A stretch of 64,000 nucleotides of DNA from the NCBI GenBank assembly GCA_023417315.1, contig JAEZFW010000082.1, positions 53,560 to 117,559 of the forward strand. Reading direction: 5' to 3'. Source of the DNA: Pseudomonadota bacterium. Lineage in GTDB: Bacteria > Pseudomonadota > Gammaproteobacteria > Steroidobacterales > Steroidobacteraceae. Both the position numbers and the translations under genes were made by a program. Numbering within the stretch: the first letter of the stretch is position 1; each line of letters begins with the position of its first letter. A model generated the notes under the pieces. That model was not told where the DNA came from. It made no database searches and was given only the letters and a program-made list of their open reading frames with translations. Positions 1 to 8,420 of the stretch are shown piece by piece.

Positions 1-506
1 TTGCTGCCTTATTGGCCGCGCGTCATGCCGGGGTTTCGATCGAGGCGGGAGTGGCCGCTTTGAAGGCGTTCCAAGGGGTGCGCCGCCGGATGGAGACGCG
101 CGGTGTGATCCGCGGTGTCACCGTCTACGACGATTTCGCGCACCATCCCACGGCGATCGAAACCACGATCGATGGTTTGCGGCGTCGAATCGGAGCGGCG
201 CGACTGATCGCGGTGCTCGAGCCGCGCTCGAACACCATGAAGCTCGGTACTCATCGGGAAGCGCTAGCGAAGTCGCTTGCAGCTGCGGATGAGGTCTTCA
301 TGTACCAAGGTCCGAGCGTGCAGTGGGACGTCGCAGACTCGGTCGCCTCGCTCGGTACGCGCGCGCATGTGTCGAAGGACTTGGAAGCGCTGGTCGCGAC
401 GCTGGCGAGCGAAGCGCGCACTGGAGACCACATTCTGATCATGTCGAACGGCGGTTTCGGCGGCATCCACGAGAAGTTGCTTGCGAGATTGCGCGAGTCT
501 GAGTGA
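1..506 (+). CDS. mpl: UDP-N-acetylmuramate:L-Ala-gamma-D-Glu-meso-DAP ligase (Mpl), C-terminal part
   Basis: This is the 3' end of a gene entering from the left; the reading frame is open from base 3. Mpl is a cytoplasmic Mur-type ligase that reattaches recovered murein tripeptide to UDP-MurNAc in cell-wall recycling. The visible part is the C-terminal Mur ligase domain. It carries the family stretch VYDDFAHHPTAIETTIDGLR, followed by LEPRSNTMKLG and a Gly-rich MSNGGFGGIH near the end, which separates Mpl from MurC. The N-terminal and ATP-binding domains lie outside the window. A GC-rich hairpin follows the stop codon. Confidence 0.93.
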   Translation, partial: AALLAARHAGVSIEAGVAALKAFQGVRRRMETRGVIRGVTVYDDFAHHPTAIETTIDGLRRRIGAARLIAVLEPRSNTMKLGTHREALAKSLAAADEVFMYQGPSVQWDVADSVASLGTRAHVSKDLEALVATLASEARTGDHILIMSNGGFGGIHEKLLARLRESE

Positions 507-510
507 ACGG

Positions 511-532
511 CGCGCCCCATGCGCATGGCGCG
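511..532. terminator. GC-rich hairpin after mpl
   Basis: CGCGCC (511-516) pairs with GGCGCG (527-532), and the loop itself contains the palindrome ATGCGCAT. It sits 5 bases after the mpl stop codon. There is no T-run, so rho-independent termination is uncertain. Confidence 0.35.
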
Positions 533-576
533 ACAAGGCTCGATCTAGTCGAGCTGCCTGAAACAGAGAGGCGTGT

Positions 577-1158
577 ATGGCGCAGACGATTCCTCTCTTT
601 CCGCTGCACACGGTGCTCTTTCCGGGCGGCCCGCTGCGCCTGCGCATCTTCGAGCCGCGCTATCTCGACATGGTGAGTCGTTGCATCCGCGAGAGTTCCG
701 CATTCGGCGTCGCGCTGATCGTCGATGGGAGGGAAGTCGGTCCGGCGAAGACCGTCAACATCGGCACCACGGCGCGCATTCTCGATTTCGAGCGCTTGAG
801 CGATGGACTACTGGGGATCTCCGCGCGCGGAGAACATCGCTTTCGGATCGAATCTGTCGCCATTCAAGCCGACGGTTTGAATGTCGCCGATGTCGAGCTG
901 CTTCACGAGACGGTGGCTGGCATTCCCGCGGAGCTCAAAGGCTTGTCCAAGCTGATGGGAGAGATCTATCCGCAAGTGAGCCTGCACTACGACGAAGTGG
1001 TGCCAAAGCTCGAGGACGCCGGTTGGGTGAGCTCGCGGCTGGCGGAGCTGCTTCCCGTCGAGCCTGCGATCCGTCAGGCATGCCTCGAAAGGGACGATGC
1101 GGTCGAGCGGCTTCGATATCTCGCCTCGATCATCAGCGCTGCGCAACCTGATTCATGA
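577..1158 (+). CDS. LON N-terminal-domain protein (substrate-binding domain only)
   Basis: A 193-residue protein consisting of one LON substrate-binding domain (PUA-like fold, the PF02190 type) without the AAA+ ATPase or protease of Lon. The opening IPLFPLHTVLFPGGPLRLRI followed by FEPRYLDMV is the classic start of this family. Free-standing versions are common in proteobacteria and of unknown function; a role in protein quality control is often assumed but not shown. An AGAGAGG ribosome site lies 5 bases upstream of the ATG. The 3' end overlaps the convergent CPBP protease gene by 6 bases. Confidence 0.9.
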   Translation: MAQTIPLFPLHTVLFPGGPLRLRIFEPRYLDMVSRCIRESSAFGVALIVDGREVGPAKTVNIGTTARILDFERLSDGLLGISARGEHRFRIESVAIQADGLNVADVELLHETVAGIPAELKGLSKLMGEIYPQVSLHYDEVVPKLEDAGWVSSRLAELLPVEPAIRQACLERDDAVERLRYLASIISAAQPDS

Positions 1159-2052
1159 GGAGGACTCCTCGTTCCGGGCCATGCGATGGGAGCGGCGGTA
1201 CTGCAGTCGTTCGTAACCGATTGCGATCATGATGAACCACAGCAACGCCGCCCATCCAATCACGCCGTCGTAATTTCCAACCCAGCCGGCGTACGCGGCC
1301 GTGGCGTCTACTTCCGTCGCCTTGCGTAGCACCGCTATCGTACATACGCCTGCAGCGTGCAATCCGATACACGCGGCGATCGCGCCGGTGCGCAAGCGGA
1401 TGAGTGCAAGCAACACACCAAGCATCGTCAATGCGAGGAAGGAATCTAGAAAGACGAGCGGCTCGGCATACCGCTCGAACAGCCGAGCCAGCACGAGAAA
1501 TCCATGCTCCCAACTGACTTCCTCCGCTGGTACGCGTAAGCGGCCGCCGAGAAAGTGTAGTGAGGCATACAGAAGACTCGGAGCCAAAACGGCGGCGAGG
1601 GGTCCAGAGGTGCGGCTCAGTGCACTGAAGAGCACACCGCGAAAGAATGTCTCTTCGATGAATGCAACGACAAGACCGGAGATGACGCCGCCCAGAACGA
1701 TCGAGCCCCAGTTCCCATCGAACGCTGGACGCAGCTCGCGAATATCGAGGCCCATGAGGAAAGCGACGAGCGGCGCCATGAGCAGAAAGCCCGCAACCCA
1801 GCCCACTATTAGCTGCCGCACGAATCGCCTGCGCGGCATGCCGTAGCCCATCGATTCCCGATCCGACAAACCCAGTCGGCGCGTCAGCACAACGAGGCCG
1901 ATCAAGGCAATCAACATCGCGACGCGGTTCATGACTCGATGGACCGGCTCGACCGATATCAGGCTCACGAGGAGCCAAGCAGGATACGTCACCGCTGATG
2001 CAACGATGAGCGCGCCGGCGAGAAGGGCGACAAACAATAGGAACGATCGCAT
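1153..2052 (-). CDS. CPBP-family intramembrane glutamic endopeptidase (CAAX protease-like)
   Basis: A 299-residue protein with about eight hydrophobic segments and the three CPBP/Abi motifs: EE-x3-R at residues 133-138 (EETFFR), a His in SLHF (about 166) and a third His in GLHAAG (about 232). These residues form the active site of Rce1-like membrane proteases. Bacterial members have varied or unknown substrates. The gene is read toward the LON-domain gene and their 3' ends overlap by 6 bases. Its start region is divergent from the SANT-like gene, leaving a 189-base shared promoter region. Confidence 0.88.
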   Translation of the reverse strand: MRSFLLFVALLAGALIVASAVTYPAWLLVSLISVEPVHRVMNRVAMLIALIGLVVLTRRLGLSDRESMGYGMPRRRFVRQLIVGWVAGFLLMAPLVAFLMGLDIRELRPAFDGNWGSIVLGGVISGLVVAFIEETFFRGVLFSALSRTSGPLAAVLAPSLLYASLHFLGGRLRVPAEEVSWEHGFLVLARLFERYAEPLVFLDSFLALTMLGVLLALIRLRTGAIAACIGLHAAGVCTIAVLRKATEVDATAAYAGWVGNYDGVIGWAALLWFIMIAIGYERLQYRRSHRMARNEESSS

Positions 2053-2241
2053 CGCGTGCTGTGAGGTCAGTGCTCCGACGATCCACGACTATCGCACGGT
2101 AAGAGGGGCTACTAAAGAGATCGATGCATTCATAACTCGGTGTTCGCGCCATTTATCAACGTTCGCGTGCACGGTCGTTCGCTAACGTGGAGCTCCTTGC
2201 GGCACCATCTATCAACTACCCGCCACACGGAGTGTGAACTC

Positions 2242-2673
2242 ATGGATCATGCAAAGGCTCTCAACATCGTCTCGACGCTCGCGAACGGCGTCAATCCCGT
2301 CTCGGGCGAAGTGTTTCCTACCGATAGTCCCTACCAATCGTCTGAGATCATTAGAGCGCTGTTCATGGCCGCTCGCGCGCTGGAGGCAGGAAGCGTTCCC
2401 GCGCCGACTCCGGCACGCGAATCTCGCCCGCGCGCGGGCTCGTTGCCGAATGTGGGTAAGCCCTGGACGAACGAAGAGGACGATCAGTTACTGGCCGAAT
2501 TCGACCGGGGTCGCTCGCCCCGCGATCTTGCCGCCGCGCATGGACGCACGCTCGCGGGGATCGAGGCGCGTCTGGAGAAGTTCGGTCGGATCTCACCGCA
2601 TCAGCGCGTTACGACAAATCGATTCAGCAAAGACAAGGGCGCGCCGGACGAGAGCAGACCGGCTCAGCGCTGA
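2242..2673 (+). CDS. Small protein with SANT/Myb-like helix-turn-helix motif
   Basis: 143 residues from the ATG at 2242, chosen over an upstream in-frame ATG (2140) because GGAG lies 9 bases before it. Residues about 73-120 contain PWTNEEDDQLLAEFDRG followed by DLAAAHGRTLAGIEARL, a compact Trp/acidic helix plus a putative recognition helix resembling Myb/SANT domains found in many proteobacterial hypothetical proteins. The N-terminal half (ALNIVSTLANGVNPVSGEVF) resembles a short domain often paired with it. DNA binding is plausible but not demonstrated. No operon partner is adjacent. Confidence 0.75.
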   Translation: MDHAKALNIVSTLANGVNPVSGEVFPTDSPYQSSEIIRALFMAARALEAGSVPAPTPARESRPRAGSLPNVGKPWTNEEDDQLLAEFDRGRSPRDLAAAHGRTLAGIEARLEKFGRISPHQRVTTNRFSKDKGAPDESRPAQR

Positions 2674-3164
2674 GGCTCTGCGTGCCGGAGAAGTTTCCTG
2701 TAACAGCGTCGAATAGCGGCTGCACGTGGATCGTCGCAGCCGGACCGCCGAGTCTCGCCCATTCCGCGTGACGCTGAGGAGTTTAGTGATCCAGCTAAAC
2801 GTCGCTGATTGGCGTCGGTGCTCCCATCCGTCGCCAACTTGCAACGAAAGGCCTACATACGCATAACAAAGTGGGGGGAAGCTTCCGCTACTTCGTGAAA
2901 TATTAGGATATGATGCGCGCCACAGCAGGACAGTGGCTAAGCGCCGACTATGCGACCGAAATGCAACTGCGGAACCCCCAGTACGTTTGCTGAGTTTTCA
3001 TCTGCGCATCGCGGTGATCTTACTTCACTAGTCTCCCACTTCTCGGGCCGACGGGTTATCTCCCCTCGATCCTGATGCTGATAGAGGAACTTGTCCGGAT
3101 GCTGAGGAGCTGTCCGGCGCACATGTCATGTTGTCTGAGCAACAGCTGATTCTGGAGTGACACC
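2674..3164. other. 491-base gap before the glycan island; no gene supported
   Basis: No convincing coding sequence or RNA was seen. The region is less GC-rich than its surroundings around 2860-2930. A TATGAT near 2910 could be a -10 element for the glycan genes, but no good -35 partner was identified. It marks the left edge of the glycan island. Confidence 0.4.
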
Positions 3165-4061
3165 TTGCCCGCTTCTTCGTGGTTTGCGCCAACGGAATTG
3201 ACGCGCGGTCACCGATGGGTCAATCGGTGGTGGCCGAGCCGGAGGTTGCGCTGGGATCCGCTGCATGGCGTGCGGATCGACGAGCGATATGCGCCTGTCA
3301 GCATCGCCAACTGGAAGCTCATCCCAGCAATGGCTCGCGGGGTGCTCGCGAGGCGCGTGAAACGGCCGCTGACTTTCCACAGCGACCGACGTCTGACGAT
3401 TGTCATCCCATATCGCGACCGAGCTCAGCATCTCGATGTCCTATTGCCCGAGCTCACTGCTCGTCTGCAAGAGCAAGAGCTTTCGTATCGCATCCTCGTC
3501 GTGGAGCAAGAAGTCGGGGCACTGTTCAACCGCGGCCGATTGCTGAACGCAGGCATGCAGTACGCTGCAGACGGTTCGGACTATTACTGCTTCCACGATG
3601 TCGACGCAGTGCCGATGGTCGCGAACTACGCATGCCCATCGCAGCCAGTGCGCCTCGTCAATAACGTGTTGAATCCTGCTGGCGAGCGGATGCACACGGC
3701 ACATTATTTCTCGGGTGCGATCACGATCCGAAAAGAACAGGCGTTCGCAGTCAACGGGTTCTCCAATGAATATTGGGGTTGGGGCAAAGAAGACGACGAC
3801 TTCTACTTCCGCCTGCTGCTCTCCGGATTCGTTTGCTATTTCGACCTGAAGGGGACGTTCCGGGATCTCCCCAATCCCCCGCACCAGTGCGTTCGTCGCG
3901 GGCCGACGATTCCGACTCACGTGAAATTGAATCGCCGTCGACGTAGCCTCCTGCTGCGAGGTCTCACGGTACCTGCCGACGACGGTGTGCGAACACTGAA
4001 GTTCAAGGTCGTCGAGCGCGCCATGAATGCCGATTACGAGCACATCGTCGTCCGTTGGTAG
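3165..4061 (+). CDS. GT7-like (beta-1,4-galactosyltransferase-type) glycosyltransferase
   Basis: 298 residues from a TTG start supported by GGAG 7 bases upstream. The motif order is that of animal beta-1,4-galactosyltransferases: IPYRDR at residues 81-86, FNRGRLLNAG at 121-130, the metal-binding DVD at 145-147, then a Gly-rich loop and GFSNEYWGWGKEDDD at about 198-212, where the Trp and EDDD bind acceptor and donor in GT7 enzymes. Unlike animal Golgi enzymes there is no N-terminal membrane anchor, so it should act in the cytoplasm. A hexose or HexNAc transfer from a UDP-sugar is expected; the exact sugar is not inferable. It opens a forward run with wzi-like and wbsX-like genes. Confidence 0.85.
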   Translation: MPASSWFAPTELTRGHRWVNRWWPSRRLRWDPLHGVRIDERYAPVSIANWKLIPAMARGVLARRVKRPLTFHSDRRLTIVIPYRDRAQHLDVLLPELTARLQEQELSYRILVVEQEVGALFNRGRLLNAGMQYAADGSDYYCFHDVDAVPMVANYACPSQPVRLVNNVLNPAGERMHTAHYFSGAITIRKEQAFAVNGFSNEYWGWGKEDDDFYFRLLLSGFVCYFDLKGTFRDLPNPPHQCVRRGPTIPTHVKLNRRRRSLLLRGLTVPADDGVRTLKFKVVERAMNADYEHIVVRW

Positions 4062-4245
4062 TGGTACGACGACGCCACGATCCAAGCTCTAGCAGCTAGT
4101 GCAGCCAACAGGACAGTCCCCCCGCGCACCTCGGTCGAGCATTAAACAAGCGCGTTTCTTATAATCGCGCCTTTTACGCTCAGGTCGACGTACGAGCGCA
4201 GAAGCCGCTCAAGATCGCCCGTCGCGAGCCAACGGGAGCAAAACC

Positions 4246-6240
4246 CTGAAGAACCCAAAGAATTCGCCACAGTGGTCTGTGCTGCGTGCCGTCTCGTTAG
4301 GATTGTTGGCAGTAGTGGCGCCCGTGATCGCGTGGGGGCGCGGGGCATCGCCATATCTCCCGCTCAACCTCTCGCCCGCGATAGAGCGAAAGGTCGAGCG
4401 CGTTCTGATGCTTGCCGGTAAGCCCGTGATGCGTCGGCCCATCGCGGCAGCGATCGTGCTCGATGCACTGCCTGTGGCTTGCGAGCGCGACCGTGCCTTG
4501 TGCGAAGAGGTGCGAAGCTATCTAGACCGCTACATGAACAGATATGCGGTCACTCACGCCAGAATTGAAGGCGCCATCACTTCAGGCGATTCCAGCGCTA
4601 CACAGCCAAACCAACACGGCGAATCGTTCGACTCGCCGTGGCGTGTGGCTGCGAGCGGCTACTTCCAGCCCAGCGATCACATCATCCTCAATGCGGGCGC
4701 AGTCGCCTACGATGAGAATACGACGCCGACCGGGTCATTCTTGAGCTTAGGCTTCGACTTCGCACAATTAGACATCGGCTTTCGAGATCATTGGTTAGGA
4801 CCGATGAGCGACAGCAGCGCGGCTATCAGCACACAAGCGCCGACGATGCCATCGATCACGCTGTCCAATTACGCACCGATCAGTCGTCTCGGGCTGAGCT
4901 ACGAAGTTTTCGCTGCGGAGATGTCTGAACAGTCAAACATCGCGTACCAAGACGGAATCACTGAAGGCAAGCCTCGTCTCGCGGGACTGCAAGTCGCCAT
5001 AGAGCCAGTGACCGGGTACGCGCTCGCGCTTAATCGCGTAACCCAGTATGGCGGCGGCGCTCGGGGCGGCGGGAGCCTGTCGGACTTCTTCGACGCGCTT
5101 ACTACTAGCAGCAACGAGGCAGATGAATCCGGAGGCAGCTCGGACGTAAACCGTATCGCGTCTGTCACGAGCAGTATGCTGTTCCCCGGTCCGGTGCCGT
5201 TTGGCGTACGTATCGAATACGCTGGAGAAGACAACACTTATGAAGGCAAGGTCCGCCTGGGGCAGACCAATCTGTCGCTGGGCTTGGATTTTCCGAAACT
5301 GTGGCGCCATTTCGATGCGACGTACGAAGTCTCCGACCTCCAGAATGGATGGTATGTGCACCACATCTATCGAGAAGGGCCGCGCAACGAAGGGCACGTG
5401 CTGGGGCACTGGTTCGCAGACAATCGCTTGCCTGGCGATTCCATAGGCGGCCGCAGCCACATGCTGCGAGTTGGCTGGCAGTTGCCTAATGGCGATTACG
5501 CGCAAGCGAGATACCGGATGCTCGATCTCGACCCCCGCTGGGGATTCAGCGATACAGATCGGCCATATCGAACGATGCAGATGCTAGGGATCGACTATTC
5601 AACGTCTTTGATCGGTCACGGCGTCGACGCGCAGGTCGAAGTCGGGCGAGACGTATTCGGCGATTCGTTCGCGCGTGTCGGTGCGGCTTTCGATTTCGCA
5701 ACAGCGCAGCGCACACGGGTCTACGAAAGCGTTGATGAGTCGACATCGGTGGCTGGTGAAGTATTTGTAGACGCGGGCCTGCAGCGGAGTAATGCGCGAG
5801 AGATTCTTCTCCTAGATACCCAGCGCAACGCGACCAGCGATTACGAAGTGGATTATCACGTTGGCATCGGGGCGAGGCGTCAGGTAGGTGCGCGCCACGA
5901 TTTGGGCGCGCGGTTGGAACTCGACCGAGTAGCGGACCGCACTTTAGTTTCCGTGCGGGCGCTCGACTATAGATTCAGGCTTGGTCGTAAGTTGGCGCTT
6001 ACAGCGTTCTTCGGCGTGGGCAGTTACGACCTCACTCTGAACGCTCATGGGTATTACATGGGAGGGGGCATGCAGTATCGCGACCTTGTGCCCGGTTGGG
6101 ACCTAGGCCTCGACTACCGCTACTACGACAAACTGGATCGCGACAAAGGTTTGGCAAGCGATCCCGAGTCGAATCCCGGTCTGCCCCGGCGATATGTCGA
6201 CATCCATGGCCTCAGCTTGTACATGAGCAAACGATGGTGA
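4246..6240 (+). CDS. Capsule-assembly Wzi-family outer-membrane protein
   Basis: A large secreted beta-strand-rich protein of the Wzi type (PF14052-like). E. coli Wzi is an outer-membrane lectin that holds capsule on the surface. The mature part alternates aromatic and polar residues as in a beta-barrel and ends in YMSKRW, a typical C-terminal aromatic. Start choice: the first GTG in frame (4279) has no ribosome site and cuts into the signal peptide. A CTG at 4246 has GGGAG exactly 7 bases upstream and restores a basic n-region (LKNPKNSPQWSVLR) before the hydrophobic LGLLAVVAPVIA, giving 664 residues. It overlaps the next gene by 7 bases. Length is greater than E. coli Wzi (479). Confidence 0.82.
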   Translation: MKNPKNSPQWSVLRAVSLGLLAVVAPVIAWGRGASPYLPLNLSPAIERKVERVLMLAGKPVMRRPIAAAIVLDALPVACERDRALCEEVRSYLDRYMNRYAVTHARIEGAITSGDSSATQPNQHGESFDSPWRVAASGYFQPSDHIILNAGAVAYDENTTPTGSFLSLGFDFAQLDIGFRDHWLGPMSDSSAAISTQAPTMPSITLSNYAPISRLGLSYEVFAAEMSEQSNIAYQDGITEGKPRLAGLQVAIEPVTGYALALNRVTQYGGGARGGGSLSDFFDALTTSSNEADESGGSSDVNRIASVTSSMLFPGPVPFGVRIEYAGEDNTYEGKVRLGQTNLSLGLDFPKLWRHFDATYEVSDLQNGWYVHHIYREGPRNEGHVLGHWFADNRLPGDSIGGRSHMLRVGWQLPNGDYAQARYRMLDLDPRWGFSDTDRPYRTMQMLGIDYSTSLIGHGVDAQVEVGRDVFGDSFARVGAAFDFATAQRTRVYESVDESTSVAGEVFVDAGLQRSNAREILLLDTQRNATSDYEVDYHVGIGARRQVGARHDLGARLELDRVADRTLVSVRALDYRFRLGRKLALTAFFGVGSYDLTLNAHGYYMGGGMQYRDLVPGWDLGLDYRYYDKLDRDKGLASDPESNPGLPRRYVDIHGLSLYMSKRW

Positions 6241-7445
6241 ACGAATCCGTTTTGATCGAGCCCGAGGCCAAACTGAAGCCAAGGATGTTGGCCTTTCACT
6301 TGCCTCAGTTTCACACCATCCCGGAGAACGAGGAGTGGTGGGGCAAAGGCTTCACTGACTGGACGAATGTCCGCAAAGCTCGACCGCTCTTCTCAGGTCA
6401 TCTGCAGCCGCGCGCGCCCGCAAACGGTCGGTACTACAATTTGCTGGATCCCGAGACGCAGGATTGGCAGGCGCAGCTCGCACGCGATCACGGCCTGTAC
6501 GGCTTTTGCTACTACCATTACTGGTTTGCAGGTAAGCGGTTGCTGGAGAAGCCACTCGAGATGCTGCTTGCGCGCGGCAAGCCGGATTTTCCTTTCTGCT
6601 TCGCGTGGGCAAACGAACCCTGGACGCGTGCCTGGGATGGTGGTGACCGCGAGATTCTGATGCCGCAAGAATATGGAGACGAGGCGGACTGGGATCGGCA
6701 CTTCGCTTGTGTGCTCCGCTTTTTCCAGGATCCTCGTTACATCAAGGTTGATGGGAAACCCATGTTCTTGATCTATCGCAGCGCAAGTATCCCGACCGCA
6801 GAGCCGATGTTTCGGCGTTGGCGACAACTTGCCGAGCGAGCCGGACTGCCCGGGCTCCATATCGTGAGCATGCTTACTGCGTTTCCTAAAGATCCTCGTC
6901 CTCACGTGTTTGATGCCTTCGCGGAATTCGAGCCCGGCTACACGTACGGTCAACGCGACCGCCCGTTCTGGTGGCGTAAGAAGGAACGCTTCCACCGTAA
7001 GTATCGTAAGTGGAGCTTTCGACTTTTCGGTCGTGCCGATGGACCGATCAACAGCTACGACTATCCTTCAGTGTGGTCCGCAATCGCCAAGCGAGCGATC
7101 CAACCAGGTGTTTATCCCGGCGCCTTCCTCGATTGGGATAACACGCCCCGTCGAAGCCTCGATCGTGCCATCGTCATGCGGAACTTCAGCGCGCGTTCGT
7201 TTGCATCGTGTTTCCGAGCTCACTTGCGCAAGGCTGCGCAGGCAGGCTCGCCGTTCATGTTCATTGATGCCTGGAATGAATGGGCAGAAGGCACTTACTT
7301 GGAACCCGACGAGGCGCGTGGCTTGTTCTTCTTGGAGACCATTCGCGACGCACTCATCGAGCTTCAGCCGAGCCGGCAAGAGCCATTCGAAAACTCCACG
7401 CATAGGCCCACCATAGATCACCCTGCGTCGGTGCGTTCTGAATGA
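6234..7445 (+). CDS. WbsX-like polysaccharide biosynthesis protein (GH99-like domain)
   Basis: 403 residues from the ATG at 6234, overlapping the wzi-like stop by 7 bases, which implies translational coupling. LAFHLPQFHTIPENEEWWGKG and GFTDWTNV at the start, CFAWANEPWTRAWDG in the middle and FIDAWNEWAEGTYLEPD near the end are hallmarks of the WbsX family (PF14307 type). The family is found in O-antigen and capsule clusters and is annotated as glycosyltransferase, with fold similarity to GH99 alpha-mannanases. Whether it transfers or trims sugars is not settled for the family. The conserved WNEWAEG acidic residues are intact. Confidence 0.87.
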   Translation: MVNESVLIEPEAKLKPRMLAFHLPQFHTIPENEEWWGKGFTDWTNVRKARPLFSGHLQPRAPANGRYYNLLDPETQDWQAQLARDHGLYGFCYYHYWFAGKRLLEKPLEMLLARGKPDFPFCFAWANEPWTRAWDGGDREILMPQEYGDEADWDRHFACVLRFFQDPRYIKVDGKPMFLIYRSASIPTAEPMFRRWRQLAERAGLPGLHIVSMLTAFPKDPRPHVFDAFAEFEPGYTYGQRDRPFWWRKKERFHRKYRKWSFRLFGRADGPINSYDYPSVWSAIAKRAIQPGVYPGAFLDWDNTPRRSLDRAIVMRNFSARSFASCFRAHLRKAAQAGSPFMFIDAWNEWAEGTYLEPDEARGLFFLETIRDALIELQPSRQEPFENSTHRPTIDHPASVRSE

Positions 7446-7463
7446 TGGGAGAGAGCTGCTGGT

Positions 7464-8318
7464 TCAGTCATCGCGACGGAGTATCCGGCGCAGGCGGCGC
7501 TTGAGGCGAACCATTTCGTCTTGTGTCGAGTAACGCAGCCGTCCACGGACAAGTTGCATCAGGTTTTCGACGTTCATATTTCTCAAGCCCACGAGCTCAA
7601 GGCCTCGCTTGCGGTAAAGCGATTCCAGGTGTAGCTCGGAGGACCGTTTCGCATCCGGAGATTTCCGAATGAAGGCGAACGACGGGAAAACCCGAACTTC
7701 GCTGATGAGATCGGGTCTAGATGCGCAGACCATCAAGAGCTCCATGATCAACATGCTGAGTGCGGTCTGGCCGGCGTAGAAGTCGTGCCCCTCCCAATGG
7801 GCCCAGCCCCAGTCTTCGATGACGTAGGTGCCGCCAGGTCGAAGGAGCGGAAAGGCTATCTCGAATGTACGGCGCGAGAACTTGTACTGGTGAGATGCGT
7901 CATCGATGATGACGTCGAGCGGTTGGGCGGCAAACTCTCGGTGGGCGATCTCGCGTATTGCAGCTGCATCCGTCTGCGAGGTTTCATAGTAGCTTCGGAT
8001 TTTCCGGCCAGCATCGTGGGTGCGACAGAATTCGTCGAAGACACCGACAGGCGGAGAGATGTCGACACCGACGAACCTGTCAAGATCAAACCACAAGGTG
8101 AACAGAGCAGGTGATCCCCCTTGGAAGATTCCAAACTCGAGAATGTTCCTCGGTGGCGCATCTCCGAGAACGGTCGCGTATTGCTCTAGAACTGCGCGAT
8201 CCTTCAGCAAGATCATGCGTTCAGCGCTTGTTTTCTGAGTGTAGTCTCCCACACAGCATTTGAAGCGTACCCCTTCGATTTCGAATTCCATTGCATTCAG
8301 CCAATTAAGCGTCTTCAT
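7464..8318 (-). CDS. Class I SAM-dependent methyltransferase (CmcI/Methyltransf_24-like)
   Basis: 284 residues with a Rossmann methyltransferase core: the glycine-rich SAM loop ILEFGIFQGGSPALF, the acidic VGVDISPP at the end of strand 2, VIIDDASHQYKFSRR and LLRPGGTYVIEDWGWAHW. The DDASH and EDWGWAHW motifs group it with cephalosporin-hydroxylase-like and macrocin-O-methyltransferase-like enzymes that modify sugars in glycan clusters. A sugar O-methylation is inferred from context. It reads against the wbsX-like gene and is divergent from the PhyH gene. Confidence 0.82.
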   Translation of the reverse strand: MKTLNWLNAMEFEIEGVRFKCCVGDYTQKTSAERMILLKDRAVLEQYATVLGDAPPRNILEFGIFQGGSPALFTLWFDLDRFVGVDISPPVGVFDEFCRTHDAGRKIRSYYETSQTDAAAIREIAHREFAAQPLDVIIDDASHQYKFSRRTFEIAFPLLRPGGTYVIEDWGWAHWEGHDFYAGQTALSMLIMELLMVCASRPDLISEVRVFPSFAFIRKSPDAKRSSELHLESLYRKRGLELVGLRNMNVENLMQLVRGRLRYSTQDEMVRLKRRLRRILRRDD

Positions 8319-8420
8319 CGGGCATCTCCGAACCTTGCTGCAGATGATACTTGGCCCTCGTGAGGCAGAGGTCTTTTGCTCTAGAATTCGCTTTGGCCGT
8401 AACTCGTGAGGACTGGATTA

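Noticed and set aside
1133..2152. 339-codon minus-strand frame over the CPBP gene
   Set aside because: Arg-rich shadow in another frame of a gene with intact CPBP motifs.
2937..3122. 61-codon minus-strand frame in the 2674-3164 gap
   Set aside because: No ribosome site, low-complexity composition and no recognisable similarity.
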